Below the pieces are notes generated by a model. The model searched no databases. It was not told where the DNA came from and worked only from the letters and a program-made list of their open reading frames with translations. A DNA stretch of 64,000 bases from Hybos culiciformis (taxonomy: Eukaryota; Arthropoda; Insecta; Diptera; Hybotidae), in the NCBI GenBank assembly GCA_964007475.1, contig OZ023274.1, positions 31,179,250-31,243,249 on the forward strand, read 5' to 3'. Positions 35,059 through 49,600 of the stretch are shown here, one piece after another. A program made the translations under genes and the position numbers. How positions within the stretch are numbered: position 1 is the first letter of the stretch; each line of letters opens with the position of its first letter.

Positions 35059-36948
35059 GAGATTTATAAATATATAAATTATATTATTAAATAAATTTCC
35101 GCCGGTAGCACTAAAAAAAAAAACAGATATTTGTAATTTAAATATCGAAGCGATCTATTTAGAATAAGAAATAGCTTAATCTAGATAAAATAAAATTTGC
35201 ATTACATATAAATAATTAAATGCGATAATAAAATAAAATAATTAAAAATTTTAAACATGAATTTTCAATAAAAGGAATTAATTGAACTGCGGTATTTAAA
35301 AAAAAAAAAGCCATTAATCTAGGTATTTCTACAAAATGGTTCAAATTTTTTAATCTTTTGTTGGCTATTAAAAATTCTTGATTTGCTACTTCATTATATA
35401 CTTTTTTATTTAAATTAAAATAACGCATTAATTTGGAAAATAAAATGAATTATTTTATTAACTAACTAAATTGAAAATACAAATTTATTAATCTTTCATA
35501 AATATTTCTCTGAATCTTAATTTTTTTTCGAATATCGTTTATTGGTACAAATAAGGTAGATTAAAAAATATAGTTGGAATATTTCGTTGTAAGATTAATT
35601 AAAATATTATCTGAACTATATTGAATTTTTTGTCAATAAAGGTCTTATTATCTTATTATCACCGACGCTTTTAGAAACTTTTTGCATATAAATTTTCAAC
35701 CAACTTTCATTAAAAATATTTATTAATATTTTAAATCAATACTTGTGATACTATCTATGTGAATAAAATGTTCAGTTCATCATGATTTCACAATGCACAA
35801 TACAATTATAAATACGCAGAAGGCTATTACAGAAGAATTTTATATGCATTGGGTCAATTTTGGATAGATAATAGCATTTAGAAATATTGTTTAGAAATAT
35901 CCTTAATATTCGCTTTTTATTTTATCAAGTTACATATCAAATAATCTCATTTAAAAGAATTACTTTTGTTATTTAATTTTTTTTTATATTATGTAGATAC
36001 CTACTTATAAATATCCATAGTGTAATTCTCAATTTGGGTCATTTTTTTTGTGTAATTTTGTGAAACGCGGTAGTGATTAAAATATTTTCAATAACTGTTT
36101 TTGATCTTAAGTAAAAATTTAAATTGTTCAATAGCAAGGAAAAGCGAAAGTAGATATATTTATGCATAAATGTAAGTTAAAAACAAAAAACTATTACTTA
36201 ATTTGAAAACAATAGTTATAATATGAATTAGAAAATTTTGCAGAATAGAAATAAAAAAATAATAAAGATTCGCTTTGGCAAAATATTTGATATATCTAAT
36301 TTTTTTTTTTTTTTTAATTAAATTTACTTAGAATGAATTTTCACAAAGTAGAAAATTTTTCAGCTAATAACATTTAACCAAAATAGAAAATTCCTTTTTT
36401 GTAATTGTTTTTTATTCACATATACACAATGATTAAAAATTCATTAAAATCATAGAATTAAAAAGAAATATAGATATTATATATAAAGAACAACTAACAA
36501 GTACAGCAACTAACAAGCAAAAGCATTATTACGAGTTTTGGTATACCACTTCAAAAATGAGTATTATTACACAAAAGAAATAATTTAGTTCGCCTAAATA
36601 CCTTTAAAATCTACTCAGTATAATGGTTGAACATTTACAACAAAATATAAATTTCAAAAAATGTATAAACTGAAATCTACAAAATAAAGGCTAAAGAGAG
36701 AATAATTAAATTCAAAAATTTAAAACTAAAAACTATATTAGCTGCATTGCATTAATCCCGAAATGTCATGCAACGCTTTTATTTATTTAAAAATCATAGA
36801 ATTATATGTGTGATAATTTTAGATAGAATGACGATTCTTGAACAATTTGTAAGGCCTTTTATCAAATAAAGAAATAAATATAGAATAGTTAGTTACTCAT
36901 AAATCAAGTATGGGTTTGTTTCCAACATTTCAATTAAAAATTCCTGCA
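35059..36948. other. AT-rich DNA upstream of the peptide gene, no other gene
   Basis: A 70-codon minus-strand frame at 35216-35428 has no motif and random-like composition. No repeat or RNA gene was supported. Confidence 0.45.
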
Positions 36949-36956
36949 ATTTCCAG

Positions 36957-37545
36957 CAGGGCCGGCTTAGTAGCGATGCAGATATGGCAAATGCATAGGG
37001 CGCCATATTTTAGGGGCGGCAAATTGACCGACATTTTTTTAAGTTTTTTTTTTAATTTTATTATAAAATGATGTAATATATATTAATAATTTGGCTAATT
37101 TTAATACAAAATATTTACAAGTTTAGAAGTTTTTTCATCTATATGGTTTGAGTTCGACCTAAATTCATATGGTTTGAGTTTGTATAAATTCCATATGGTT
37201 TGAGTTTGAACGAAAGATTAGTTTTTAATTCAAAATACTAACAGCAGTGAGTATATCTTATGATGTGAATTTTTTGAAGATTAGGTTACTAAATTATGAT
37301 TTTATTTTTATTTATAGGTGTTATTTTATTGTTAATGGATTTAAATCTTAAATGTTAAATAAAAATAATGAGCTCTTAAGTATTAAATAAAAATATAAAT
37401 TAAAAATATAAATAACTCTTAAATATTAAATAAATATATTCATACATTTTTCCCAGTATTTTTATTATTAAAAAGTTTAAGAAATAATATGGGGGCGAAA
37501 AAATGTATATGTGCACAGGGCGCCACAACTGTTGAGCCGGCCCTG
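36957..37545. mobile_element. hAT-type MITE, CAGGGCCGGC ends
   Basis: Ends CAGGGCCGGCTTA and, inverted, CAGGGCCGGCTCA. The flanking 8-mers ATTTCCAG (36949-36956) and CTTTCCAG (37546-37553) match at 7 of 8. Subterminal CATAGGGCGCC and GCACAGGGCGCC also occur in the element at 50346-51317. Inside, three copies of ATATGGTTTGAGTT lie near 37140-37210. Non-coding. Confidence 0.9.
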
Positions 37546-37689
37546 CTTTCCAGCTTATTTTACTTTCCATACTTGGAAGATTAACATTGTTTTAGGTTAC
37601 TTAAATCAATTTCTAGTCTTTCTTCTAGTGTTGAATAATTATCATGAACATTTATTTTAAGCCCCATTTTTTTATCACATCCATCAAAA

Positions 37690-37938
37690 TTAAAAGAAAT
37701 CTGAATATTTAATAAAAAAAATTATTAAGATCCTTAGCTGGTTGTGACCTTGCATCCCCAAATATCGAAACATTAGAGTCTCATCGTTTGGCAGGTGAAA
37801 ATGACCAATATCCGTCATATTTAAGTATTCAAACGGTCCAGATAAGCAAAGCAGAATAATAGGTGCATGCGCATGCGGATGAACAACGGTAATTTTTGGT
37901 GGAAAACGAGCAAAAAGCTCAAAATTCTCATTTAAATT
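37690..37938 (-). other. GC-richer island with an 82-codon open frame, unassigned
   Basis: Between a TGA at 37939-37941 and the stop at 37690-37692 the minus strand is open. It reads NLNENFELFARFPPKITVVH, then PHAHAPIILLCLSGPFEYLN and MTDIGHFHLPNDETLMFRYL. The composition is unusually protein-like for this window, but there is no ATG near the start and no strong splice pair was found. The plus strand is also open across the middle (SLAGCDLASPNIETLESHRL). It could be an exon, a decayed transposon piece or chance. No family recognised. Confidence 0.25.
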
Positions 37939-40900
37939 TCACAAATATCATTTAAATTTATACCTATAGGTACCTTATTTGATTTTTGTGTCACTGGCTT
38001 AAGAAGAATTTTCAATAGTTATGTTTTTTGTAGAATTGAATTGATAAAATTTTATAAGTTAAAAAAAAATGACTTAAATTTTATCCAACCGGATATTTTT
38101 ATTGCATGCATTTGATAATTTTTTTTTTTAAAGTTATTTAGTTCTTTATGAAATTCACTTTACAATTTAAAAAATATAAAAGAATTTTTCTTGCATATCC
38201 TTAGGAGCGCGCACAGTAAGCAATTAAAATTATAATTCAAAGCACCTGTAACCATGCAAAATGTTATAAAACATTAAAGAAAACACTTGTTAAGAAAGTT
38301 TATTCATAATATGGAATTCATATAGTAAAAATTTCAGTGTTAATTCAAACACAAAACATTTAATATAATAAAACCCTTTAATTATTATGAACGTTCTTTT
38401 CGGTTCGCATTCTTAAAACTTAGAAATTAATATTTTATTAAAATAAAAAATAATTTTAAGTAAAAATATTTCGTATTTTTATATAAAACCTATTTTAAGT
38501 TAAATAATTTCTTAGCTTGTTTCACATAATCCTGCTAAATAGAAATACATTTCAGGAATATTTTCGCATATTTGGCTATAAAATAATGTCTCTAATTTAA
38601 TATCAAACTAACTTCTTAACATAGTTTTATAAAAAGTATTTATTTTCCGGTAGAAAAAAAAAAAAATTTACCTTTAAAAAAGTTAAAACAAACTACCCGA
38701 AAAGATAAAAACAAAAATTTCTTTATTTTAATAAAAGAAAATTCAGAACACTTTTTCAGACAAAAAGAAAACACATTCAAGAAAAAAAAAAAAAAAAATT
38801 CGACCATTTTTATCATTTATTTGTTTTTCACTTCTCTGTATTTTATTTTATATTATTTTTTTGTTTTTTTTTTTATAATGTCATATAAAATATAGTAAAA
38901 AACGCATTTTGCTTTATTTTTTTTTATACAATTTACATGTACATTTTTATGATATAAAAACATTAAAATATTTTTTTTCTAAAGTAAAAGATATAAAATA
39001 AATAACTCGGTTTTTCTTTCTTTTAAAAGATTTTTTTTTTTGAAAAATGCTGTGAATATTCTATCACAACAGTGAATAAAAGGAATTTAAATTTTTAAAA
39101 TTTCTTCACATCTGTGGTTTTTAATCCCAAAAAATGTCCTAAACTAGGATAGTGTATTATTATCTTCAACCGATGCAGTTGTTAATAACAAACTACAAGT
39201 GGGGCAGGAATTATAATAATTACATACATAATTTCGTAAATTCATTATTGAGTTTGTAACATATATTAATCCATTAAGCTATTATTTCAATATAATAAGC
39301 AAATTTTTGATTAATTGATAACACTCTTATATACTACTTCAAATCTTTAATTTTCAAAAATATGCCTATACTACCATCATCGATTTATTATCTAAAATAT
39401 TTTGTAATAAATATTATTTATTACAAAATTTTTACAACTAACAAATAATCTTATAAAAGTAACAATAAACCAATAATGTAATTTCATTTAATCTTTAAAA
39501 TAGACACACAAAAAAAAGTTTCAAAAACTGAACATAGCTTTTCTAAACTCATATTATGTTTGGTACATAGGTACCTTTAAGAATATATACCCAATAAATA
39601 AGACATTTTATGTTAAAAAAAAAAAATAAAAAAAATAAATGTTGAGAAAGAAAAAAAACCTTTCACTATCCCAATTTTGTTATTCTTTGCAGAAAAAAGA
39701 AAATCATAAAATGTGAACATTATTACGCCCTCAGGACATCATTTTTTGTTTTGTTTGTTTTCACTAAAAAATATGAATATAAATAAAAAAAATTCTTAGA
39801 AAAGTGGGAAAAAAATATTTATTTTCCAATTTCTATTTTATATTTTTGCGACTAAATTTTTCTAATAAATTAAAATTTTATGGGTAGGTCGAGGTCGTAC
39901 GCCTCGATTTACATTTACTCCCGTCAGCTTATTCTCTTAGGGAGAAATTTATCACCATTATTCATAACGAAACAATAATGCTAAAATTTTCTTAAATAAT
40001 AAATAAAAAATAAAAAAAAAACAAAATAGGCATAACATAATTTCTTTTTATTTTCTATTTTCCCCATCGGCAGAATTCTTAGCAAAATATTGAATGCCGA
40101 CTGCAATAAATACTTGAGAATTAATATTTTTTAAATAATTCAATAACTGAATATATGCTTATTTTTATGTTTATATGACTTTTATAGCTACAAGCAAGGC
40201 TTAAAGGACATCCTTTTATTATCTTTTGTTTGATCCTTTATTAAACAATCCCCAAGAAAGTTAGAAAAATAATCTCAAACAAATTATGGTAATAAAATTA
40301 TAGAACTAAAAAAAATATAAAAAATACACTACAAAATAAAGTTTGATTATTTAAACATATTGTATAGCATGATAGGTCTATTATAAGACTAATTACCTGG
40401 ATTCATATTTAAAATTTTATAGGTAAATAATATTTATATATGTTTATTAGATATAAAGGATTATTCATTGAAGGAAATTAATCTGTAGATACCGTGATAG
40501 ATGATAAATGAAAGTCTATGGACATCTTATCTTACTTTATCTTGAAATAAAAGAACTTATTTGACTGACTTGAATTGATGAGCTATGTATACTCAAAAAA
40601 TTTCTGAAAAAAAAAACTTATGATTGAAAATTTGATTTATTGTTCAGAGAATATTTATACAAAACTTAGTGGTAGGTAGACACAATAAATTGAATGAGAA
40701 TGACAAACTTTTATTATTTCTACTTTTTTTTTTTATTTCATTAATATTATGGTAGGTAGGTTAGATATTTGTATAGGTAGATATGGTAGTTTATAATGAA
40801 TTTTATTATAACGAGAATATCCTTTTCCAAGTTTAATTTAATAAAATGATACGAATAAATTTTTATAGAGCAATATGTAATTTCACTGAGAAAATATTGT

Positions 40901-41871
40901 TCTTCATTTTGTTTTGATTCTGAAATAAAATTAAAGCTTAAAATGAACGTTACCTATGATTAATAATAATAATAGTTTTAGTTACAGGAAAATTAGTATG
41001 TTGAAAGATGAATATTGATAAAAGTAAACTAAAAAAATGGAAATGATGTCAATTAAAGAAGCACAAAAAAAAATTTAGCTCCAATTCGAAAGTTGGTATG
41101 TAAACAGAGAACGAAAAGTAAAAGAAATATTCCGGAAATGTCCAAATGTTGAAAGCTCTGTTCTTCATTTATGAGATACTTTTTTTATATCTTTTTTACT
41201 CCATTTACTATCAAGATTAAAAAAAAGGTAAGATACTTTAATTCAGGAAATAGTGACTAATAAAAATTGACAACTTATATTTCTTCCTATATTAATGTCT
41301 TTCTTTCAACTCCAATTAGCCAGTTCAGCTAACTGCCAAAAAAATATTTTAAAAATATTAACTCGTATCACTTCCATAATATTTTTGTTTATAAAATATA
41401 AAGAAAAAAAAAATCTGATGAAATTTAACAATAACAATCTTTTCAGTGTACACATAAAGTCCCATAAAAATTAAATGACTCTTCAAGACTTTAACCTAAA
41501 AAAAAAACCTTTCTTTTTTCATGTATTTTTTAATAAAAATTAATATTTATTAAAAACTTTAATTTAAATTTTTATTTTTATTTTATTACTCTATGTAAGA
41601 TTAAAAGATTCGTATGAAAAATTAATATGAAAGATAATGTCAATGGTGTGGCGTAAACTTAGAACATTCACAGCCACGTACAGCCATGTTGATACTTTGT
41701 AAGAAAAATAGTATACATTTCAATTTTAAATTTATTAAAAAAGAATTTATTTATTTATTTATTTATTTTTCAATAATATTATCAAAAATATGCTCAAAAA
41801 TAATAATATTGTTTGTTATTGATTAATAATTTTTTTATCGGACTAGTTTTTTTACTTCTACTTGATCCTGA

Positions 41872-41906
<35 letters not shown>

Positions 41907-42924
41907 GTCTTATTAAATTCCAAATATTAACATGTCAAGAATCTCAAGTCAATCGTATGGCAGACATAATAAGCATAAATAAAAATTAGACGATTGATAA
42001 ATTAATCCTTTAGGATGTTGTAATTGCATATCGATTTAAAAAAAAATGTATAAAAGCTTTTAACCTAAAAATATTATTTATTATAAACTTATTGTTAGGG
42101 ATAATAAATATAAAATTACAAAAAAAAAAAGTAATAATAATAATTTTGACCCTCATTCAATAAAAGATTAAATATCAAAGATGAAATTTCAATGATAGAA
42201 AAAATATTAATTTTTTTCTCATTATCACTACTTTTACCTTTTCTTTTGTGTGCAATTAATAGAAACTTTTATACACAAAGAATAAAGGATTAAATTCTGA
42301 AATTTTTTTCCATTTTTTTTAATCCTGAAATTTAATAAATTATTGAAATTAAAAAATATTGAACGTACCTAGATTATTTTAATAAATTTTTTCCGATTAC
42401 TTGGAGTGAAATTTTGGATTAAATATATTTGCAAAAACTTTTAGATACATATATATATATATATTTATTTATATACATATATCTTATTTGATTATAATTG
42501 CCATACCGGATGCAACTAACTAAAGGAAATTTAATATTATTCACGTCGAATACAATCATCTCAGCGCGAAGTGTGAAAAAAATCTCGTGATAACTTTATA
42601 CAATTAATTTCGATACAATACAAAACTAAACTTATTATAATTATGTAAATTAAGGATTCAAAACAGATTCTACGTTCTGAATTCATAAAGAAAAAATCAC
42701 AATTTCATTTCTTCAATATTTCTCTAAATTTATTTCTGATTAAATCATTTTCTTTTATCACTTTCAATTAAAATTAGAAATTAGTTCATGAAAAAATCAA
42801 TTTCAAAAAGAAAAACCTACTTAATATATTTTCATTTTCTTAAAATTAAATTACACATCTTAAAAATAATTATCGCACATCCTTAAAAAAAATACTATAC
42901 TCAAATCTAACTTAGTTAATTATG
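37939..42924. other. AT-rich DNA 3' of the chitinase gene, nearly featureless
   Basis: Long A/T runs and one AT microsatellite. The small less AT-rich patch near 39885-39950 (GGTCGAGGTCGTACGCCTCG) shows no open frame of interest. No gene supported. Confidence 0.45.
41875..41904. repeat. (AT)15 microsatellite
   Basis: Fifteen uninterrupted AT dinucleotides. Confidence 0.98.
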
Positions 42925-43644
42925 CTACTGTAATAAAATTGTAATAAATTTTCCAGATAATATGACCATATAACTACTAATTATTATATTTAATACATTA
43001 AGTCTTATTGTAGAAGCTGCATTATCATCATCATCAGATTTATTTTCGCTACCATGGGGAATTTCATTTTCTTTATCCTTTTCTCTAATTTCATTTATTT
43101 GTTCAATTTCATTTAATGCCAATACAATACCTTCATTTATTGTTCTTAATAAAGGATAATTGGCATTTAATCTTTTTGGATATGTTAAATGTATACCAGG
43201 CATATCACCAAAATCATTAAAAGTATCCTTTTCTGATTCACATTCACCTAAAAAGTCATCAGTATCTATTGACCAAACCATTATACCACCCAAATCTTTT
43301 CTAATAGCATATTTCATTTTATTAGATATTGATCTTGTACTATCATAAGTTACCACTAATGTTTCACCATTCTCTTCATCACGTTTTCTACCAATTGCTT
43401 GTGATGTTGCTGCATCCCATGTACTTGTCCATCCAGAACTTTTATTAGTTAATAATGTACAAATTTCATTATATCCTAAGAATCCATTTTCTTTTGTATA
43501 AGGTCCTTGAAAACTAACATCATCTGAAGCATCACCATAATAACCATCAAATTTTGTTTTAAATGTTCTTCCGTAGAATGGTACTCCCATAACAATTTTT
43601 GCTGGTTTTGCTCCCAATTTAATTAAATACTCAATAGTATATTC
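42925..43644 (-). CDS. Cht2: Cht2-like exon 4: end of the barrel, linker and hydrophobic tail
   Basis: Begins EYTIEYLIKLGAKPAKIVMG and includes the alpha+beta insertion (GPYTKENGFLGYNEIC, SGWTSTWDAATSQA) and the closing barrel motif MVWSIDTDDFLG. After NYPLLRTINEG comes a charged linker (REKDKENEIPHGSENKSDDD) and the hydrophobic tail LNVLNIIISSYMVILSGKFI. TAG at 42927-42925. No canonical poly(A) hexamer stands out in the first 100 bases. Confidence 0.95.
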   Translation of the reverse strand, partial: EYTIEYLIKLGAKPAKIVMGVPFYGRTFKTKFDGYYGDASDDVSFQGPYTKENGFLGYNEICTLLTNKSSGWTSTWDAATSQAIGRKRDEENGETLVVTYDSTRSISNKMKYAIRKDLGGIMVWSIDTDDFLGECESEKDTFNDFGDMPGIHLTYPKRLNANYPLLRTINEGIVLALNEIEQINEIREKDKENEIPHGSENKSDDDDNAASTIRLNVLNIIISSYMVILSGKFITILLQ

Positions 43645-46600
43645 CTATAAATGGATAAATAAATATTATGTATAGTGTAGTTATAGTTATTATTGCAAAA
43701 TCGATTATTATATTACATATTACAAAATAAATTAGACTAATATGATAAGGAATTTAATCAAAAAAACTTTCACTTCAAATGAAATGTGTGTATACTTAAT
43801 GAGTTTTCAATTGTTTTTAGTAATTTTCATTAGTTATGACAATTTATTAAGAAATAAATAAGGACACAAGTTTTTATTCAATATAATATTAAGAGTCTTT
43901 TTACACTATTGTGGAGATATAAATTAGATATGAGTGACAATTTCATTCTTTGAAGTCAAGTGTTGTCCTAAAATATTGAACAGAAAATATTTAAACTATA
44001 ATTAAGCTTAATAGAAGTTCGGTCGCAGTGATTATTGGTAATTTAAGATCTCAAAAATTGTAATTATTTAGGGTAATACAACTAAGTTCATTATATCTGG
44101 AAAGTGTCTATGTTCGACTTCTTCTCTTTCAAATCTTAATTACAATATTATACACTTACAACATTAAGGATTCCTTCTCCAGCCAATGGAGCATTAGCAC
44201 TAACTTTTTTATCCCAACTGCCACCATAATCATAACACATTACATGAATAAAATCTAATACATTTAATGCTTGAATATCATACGCAGCATCAATTACATG
44301 TTTAGCTGCTCCTATAGCTGATGTTAGCAATAAATTATGTTTATCAAGTTCAATTCTAAGTTCTTTCACAAGAAGTGCAAAATTTTGTCGATCGTAAGGT
44401 GCACCACCACGCTGTGTAGGATATTCCCAATCTAAATCTAATCCATCAAAATTATATTGACGCACAAATTCTGATGCTTGCTTAACAAAATATTGTCTTC
44501 TCTCAGTATTTGCAACTAAGTCAGAATAATTTTTTGAACCTTCATTCCATCCACCAATTGCCAATGAAACTTTTAAATGAGGATAAGTTTTTTTTAATTT
44601 AGTTATTCTACCGTAACCATTTTTACCATAATCATCTTTTAAATCCTGCCAAGGATCTGAAAATAAAATGAAAGCATATATAATGTCAATCAATAATAAT
44701 AAAATATACTTAATTAATTAAATAAAAAAATTTGACTTAAATATAAATTTAAATATTTCGTGAGAAAGTAAAAAATTGACTTATTACATAATATAATATG
44801 TTCGCAAAAACAAAAATTTAATAATGTTTTTAGCAATCATAAAAGGCATATTATCTAAGAGACATCTATCCGGCATGATTACGTGTTATAAATACATTTT
44901 ATTCTTATATAATTGAATATTTTCATTTGGAAATGGATATTATGTACATATTCTCTTATTATCTTCTAGTTTTTCTCAACTGAATTTTATATTTGCGAAT
45001 CAGACTAAAAGTTGAATGTTTATTTATTTATAGAAATATAGAACGTTAACGTATTTTCAGTGACCAGAGAAGGAGCAAAAAATTTTCAAAAAATAGTGTT
45101 CTTTATATTACTTTAAAATCTTTTAGTTTACAAACAAAATATGAACACTTTTTGACAGCACAAATAACTATTAAACCTCCTAGTAAAACTCTTAAAGTAT
45201 ATTTGTATATTTGTTTGTTAAATATTGGATATTGGTCGACATCAAAAATTATTCTGCGGACCACCAATGGGCGGCTGCTGAGAAACACTAAAATATAATA
45301 ATTAAATCCATTATACTTCATTAAAAAATTTTCAGTAATACTTTAAAAATATCGAATGCAAAATGTTGAATGAAAATTCGCAATTACAAGATCGAAGGTT
45401 TTTTCTTCAAGGTATTTTTTTTTTAATTAAGAAAAATAAAATATATAGGTACTTAAGTATTATATAACATTATAAGATAGATTATAATTAAAAAAATAAA
45501 TAAAAAGAAGAAAAAATTTATTATTTAAATAATCAAATAATTAAATTTATTTGAATATCTTATTCATATGAAATTTAATGAAATGGAATTAATATTAGAC
45601 GTTAAATCTCTTAAGCTTTAATATCTCACAATTTTCCAGGTAATATTTTCATACACCTACTTAATATACTAACTGTGTGTGTTTGTATCTAAACCATCTA
45701 AACAATTTTCTTGATATAAGAAAATTTTACGATTCTGTAATTTCAAATTTATTGAATGTTATTATTATTATTATTATTATTATTTTTAATTTTTTTTTTT
45801 ATTCGGTTCCTTAAACCTCATTAACAATTTAATTTCATGCTTATTTTATTTTCATGATAATTAATTTTACTATAATTGGATTAAAAATAATTTTAAGTGC
45901 TTTAAATAAAATTACTTCTTTTTTTTTTTTATTTATGTATATCTATTTTGATATTTGGAAAAACAATAGACAATTTTTTTTTTAATTTTATTTTCATGAG
46001 AAAATCACAGTATCTATGTACATTTTTTTTTTGTTGAATTTTTAATAAAATAATAAAATTTTTCAACATAAATATATGTATATATTATATATAAGTATGA
46101 AAATCGTATAAAATAAATTACTTTAAATTTATTTAAATCTTCAAGAATTTATCTTTTTTAATCAAAATCAAATAAATAGAAAATTTAATATAATGTCTTT
46201 ATTATAAACAAAAACGTAAAAAAAAAATAAAAAAATAAAAACGTAAAAAAAAAAAAAAAAAATTGTAAAAGAAAACAATTTTAATTAAGCACGTAGGAAA
46301 TGGTGTTTATATATTAAAATTATGTAACAAATGACAAAATTAGAAAATTTCTAATATTTTTGTCCTATATATTTAGTACTCATTGAAGTTGATATTTTAA
46401 GAATATTAAATGATACATTTATGAAATAATTATATGAAGCACAAATATAACAAATTTTCAAGAATTAAGTCATTAACAAGACAGATTTCTGAAAAATTAA
46501 AATAAATAATAAAGAAAATTGCTAGTTTTTTTTTTCTAGTTTTGAAAATTATAATAAAAGTATTGTAGCAATTTTGACTGAATATGAACAAAACATATAA

Positions 46601-49600
46601 ATGTTATAAAAAATTATGAAAAATTCTTCCAGATTCAAGTTTGTGTTAAAAATTGAATGCGTGATGATAATTCCGATGAACTACGCAAAGGAACGCATTT
46701 GTTTTTGTAATATCTTCAAAATAAAGAAAAAAAAAAAGATGTAGCAATTCAACAACTGAGCAATAAGCATGATAAATACAAGTCCGATCCATCATGATGT
46801 AAAATACTCTAATAACATCGGCCGACTCTAAATATCTCCAAATAACAAATTATTGTTCTATATAAATAATACATAGAAAAATCTTACGAATTTATTATTT
46901 CAATCTCATAAATAGGACAATTTAAAAATATTTCATTTTACTGCTTGATTTTTGAAGAAATTATAAAAAAAAACTAAAAGAATTTAAATATCAATAACTA
47001 TTTAATAAAACTAAAATTGGCATGAATTGGTTGTTGGGACAAATTAACATCACTATTATCCTGAAGTTTTCTTTGTATTCTTATAGTCATCATTGAAAAT
47101 AAAAAAAAATAAATAAAAAGGATTCACTATAGAATAAATAATATCAGTTCCTAATATCACATTACTTAAAATGAGGCTTATTCCCTTGGATAGCAAAATT
47201 TGTATGTATAGAAATAAAATGAGCATATTTCATTTTATTTCAATTTTCTATTCACTCATTAACTTCTTATTTTTTTTTTTAAAGGAAGAACAATACGTTT
47301 TTTTTTTTGTTCCGTTTATGTTGAAAGCTAAATTTCATTAAAAAAGTTTTATTTACACGATTCTATCAAAATAAAGAAACTGTAAATGAGCAAAAATTAA
47401 CTTTAATGATGAGTTCTTAGAGGAATGTCTTTCATTTTTGTCTTTATATTTCTTTTAATTTACTTCTTATATTTTATATATCTATTTATATTCTTTTTTT
47501 TTATATATAAAATACATTATGGTATATATTATATAAAATTTTACTGTTTAATAATATGTAGAGGTATATTATATTATATATTTATTATTATTTACTTCTT
47601 TTTTTTTTTTTGATAATGTGAATTGAAGCGGGAAATGAATCTGCCAAAAAATTTTATCTCTTCACTAACAAAAACATAATTTAATATATAAAACAAAGAG
47701 AAGATATCGTGCAAAAATCAGTAAATAAAATATGACTTGAATTATATATATATAGAAAGTATATTATATTTTTTTATTTATATTTAAGGATCTATGAAAA
47801 AAAAAATAATTAAAATTTTGTTATACATATTTCAGACTTTTACTTTATTTTTATTCGAAAATTATTTATTATTTATGTGAAGATTATTTTTAACTTCAAT
47901 CGAATATTAATTTTTTTTTAATTTTTTGAATTTTAAACTATGATATAATTGTGTTAAAAAATCTATTGGCAAGCCCAGGTTTAAAATTCAAGCAATAAAA
48001 ATTCTTATTTCATATGATATGCTATTCCACACACTCTACTAGCATCTCTATATTACCATATACAATAGAATTAAGGGAGTTTCAATATTGAATTAATCTC
48101 TTCTTCTTTTCCTCTTTAAAATGAAATTCAAATTCAAACCAAAACCAAAACTAAATCTAATAACATTGACATTAAGTTGTTAGAGTTCTGAGCTTTTAAT
48201 TTTCTGAAAGGTCCTTGAAGGTTGCATATACATTCACTGTTCCAGATGTGAAAAATATCTACATATCTTCTTAGTTAATATTCTAAAATGTTATCCAGTA
48301 ATTTTTGTTGATTTATTTTAATTTTTTTTTTTTTGAAAAAATCTTCTAAACCAGTGGTACGCAAACTTTTTACCTCCCGGCACAAATAAAAAAAAAAAAA
48401 AAGTCAAGGCACAAATAGAAAGAATGTATCTTTTATATAGAATTTTTTTAATAAAATGAAATTACATGTATATATTTTATTTAATGGGATGAGTGCGCTT
48501 GTTTTTTGGCGCAAATAAATTTTATACGTGGTTCGATTTTTGTTAAACAAACTCGCAGCTCATCATCCAACAAAATTTAGGAGAAATTATTTAAGAAAAA
48601 AGCTCTTGCAATTTTTTATAATAATTTTATTCAAATTTTACCCTCTCTTAAAAGCACATTTGCCAAGTGATTTGAATCGTACTATATTAAAAATTTCAAA
48701 GAAAAATAGCAAAGCCTGCTTTGGAGAATTTAAAGCAAATTCGAATTTTCCATAAAAAATTCAATTAAATAACGGTCACTTTTATCAATTATTGTTACCT
48801 CTTGACAGTGTTTTGTTTTTATTAAATAACTACAAAAAAAATATTTTAACTTCTTTTTTTTATTATATAACTAAAAAAAAATATTTTCGTACTAAATATT
48901 TTCGCATTAGCGGCACAATTTAAATTCTTTTACGGCACACTAATATGCCGCGGCACATAGTTTGCGTACCACTGTTCTAAACCAATGTAAAACAATGATA
49001 AATATTTGCGGGAAACTCATTTGATATATTTTTATTTTTATATGATGTAAATCTTATCAAAAATTTTATAACAATATAATGTAATTTTCCTTCAGTTTCC
49101 TTGTCTAAAAAAAATAATAATGATTTCTCTCAGATCGTGTAATTAAAATGCGTTACATATTACCTGACGATATGAAGACGTGATTTTAATTTTAATTAAA
49201 AAACCAAAATCAAGATAATACAATACATATTTTTACTGTTTTTTTTTTTTTTTTTAAGAAAGAGAGTTCTGATTATCATTTACATACATACATACATTAC
49301 ATACTTAATATAACTTGTTCTACATTGTACATAAATTTCAATTGCTGTATCTATAAAACTATATTAACTTTAAGGATTTTACTACAACATCCTTTTTTAC
49401 AACATTTTAAAGTGTATATTATATCCTTTTAAAATGATATCGTTATGTTTCTTTAAGGAAATGAAATGTTAAGTTATATTAGGGAATTTTAAGAAGTTAA
49501 ACAAGACATAAATACTAGAAATATTTCCAAGAAAATTTTGTTCATAATATTTTGAATGTTATTCAGAAGTTTTGAATGTTGTTCAGAAGTTTCGAGCAAA

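Noticed and set aside
43160..43348. 62-codon plus-strand frame
   Set aside because: Antisense shadow of chitinase exon 4.
45230..45305. hAT-like end, TGCGGACCACCAATGGGCGG near GAGAAACACT
   Set aside because: It looks like a common hAT terminus, but I could not find a convincing opposite end or an 8-base duplication.
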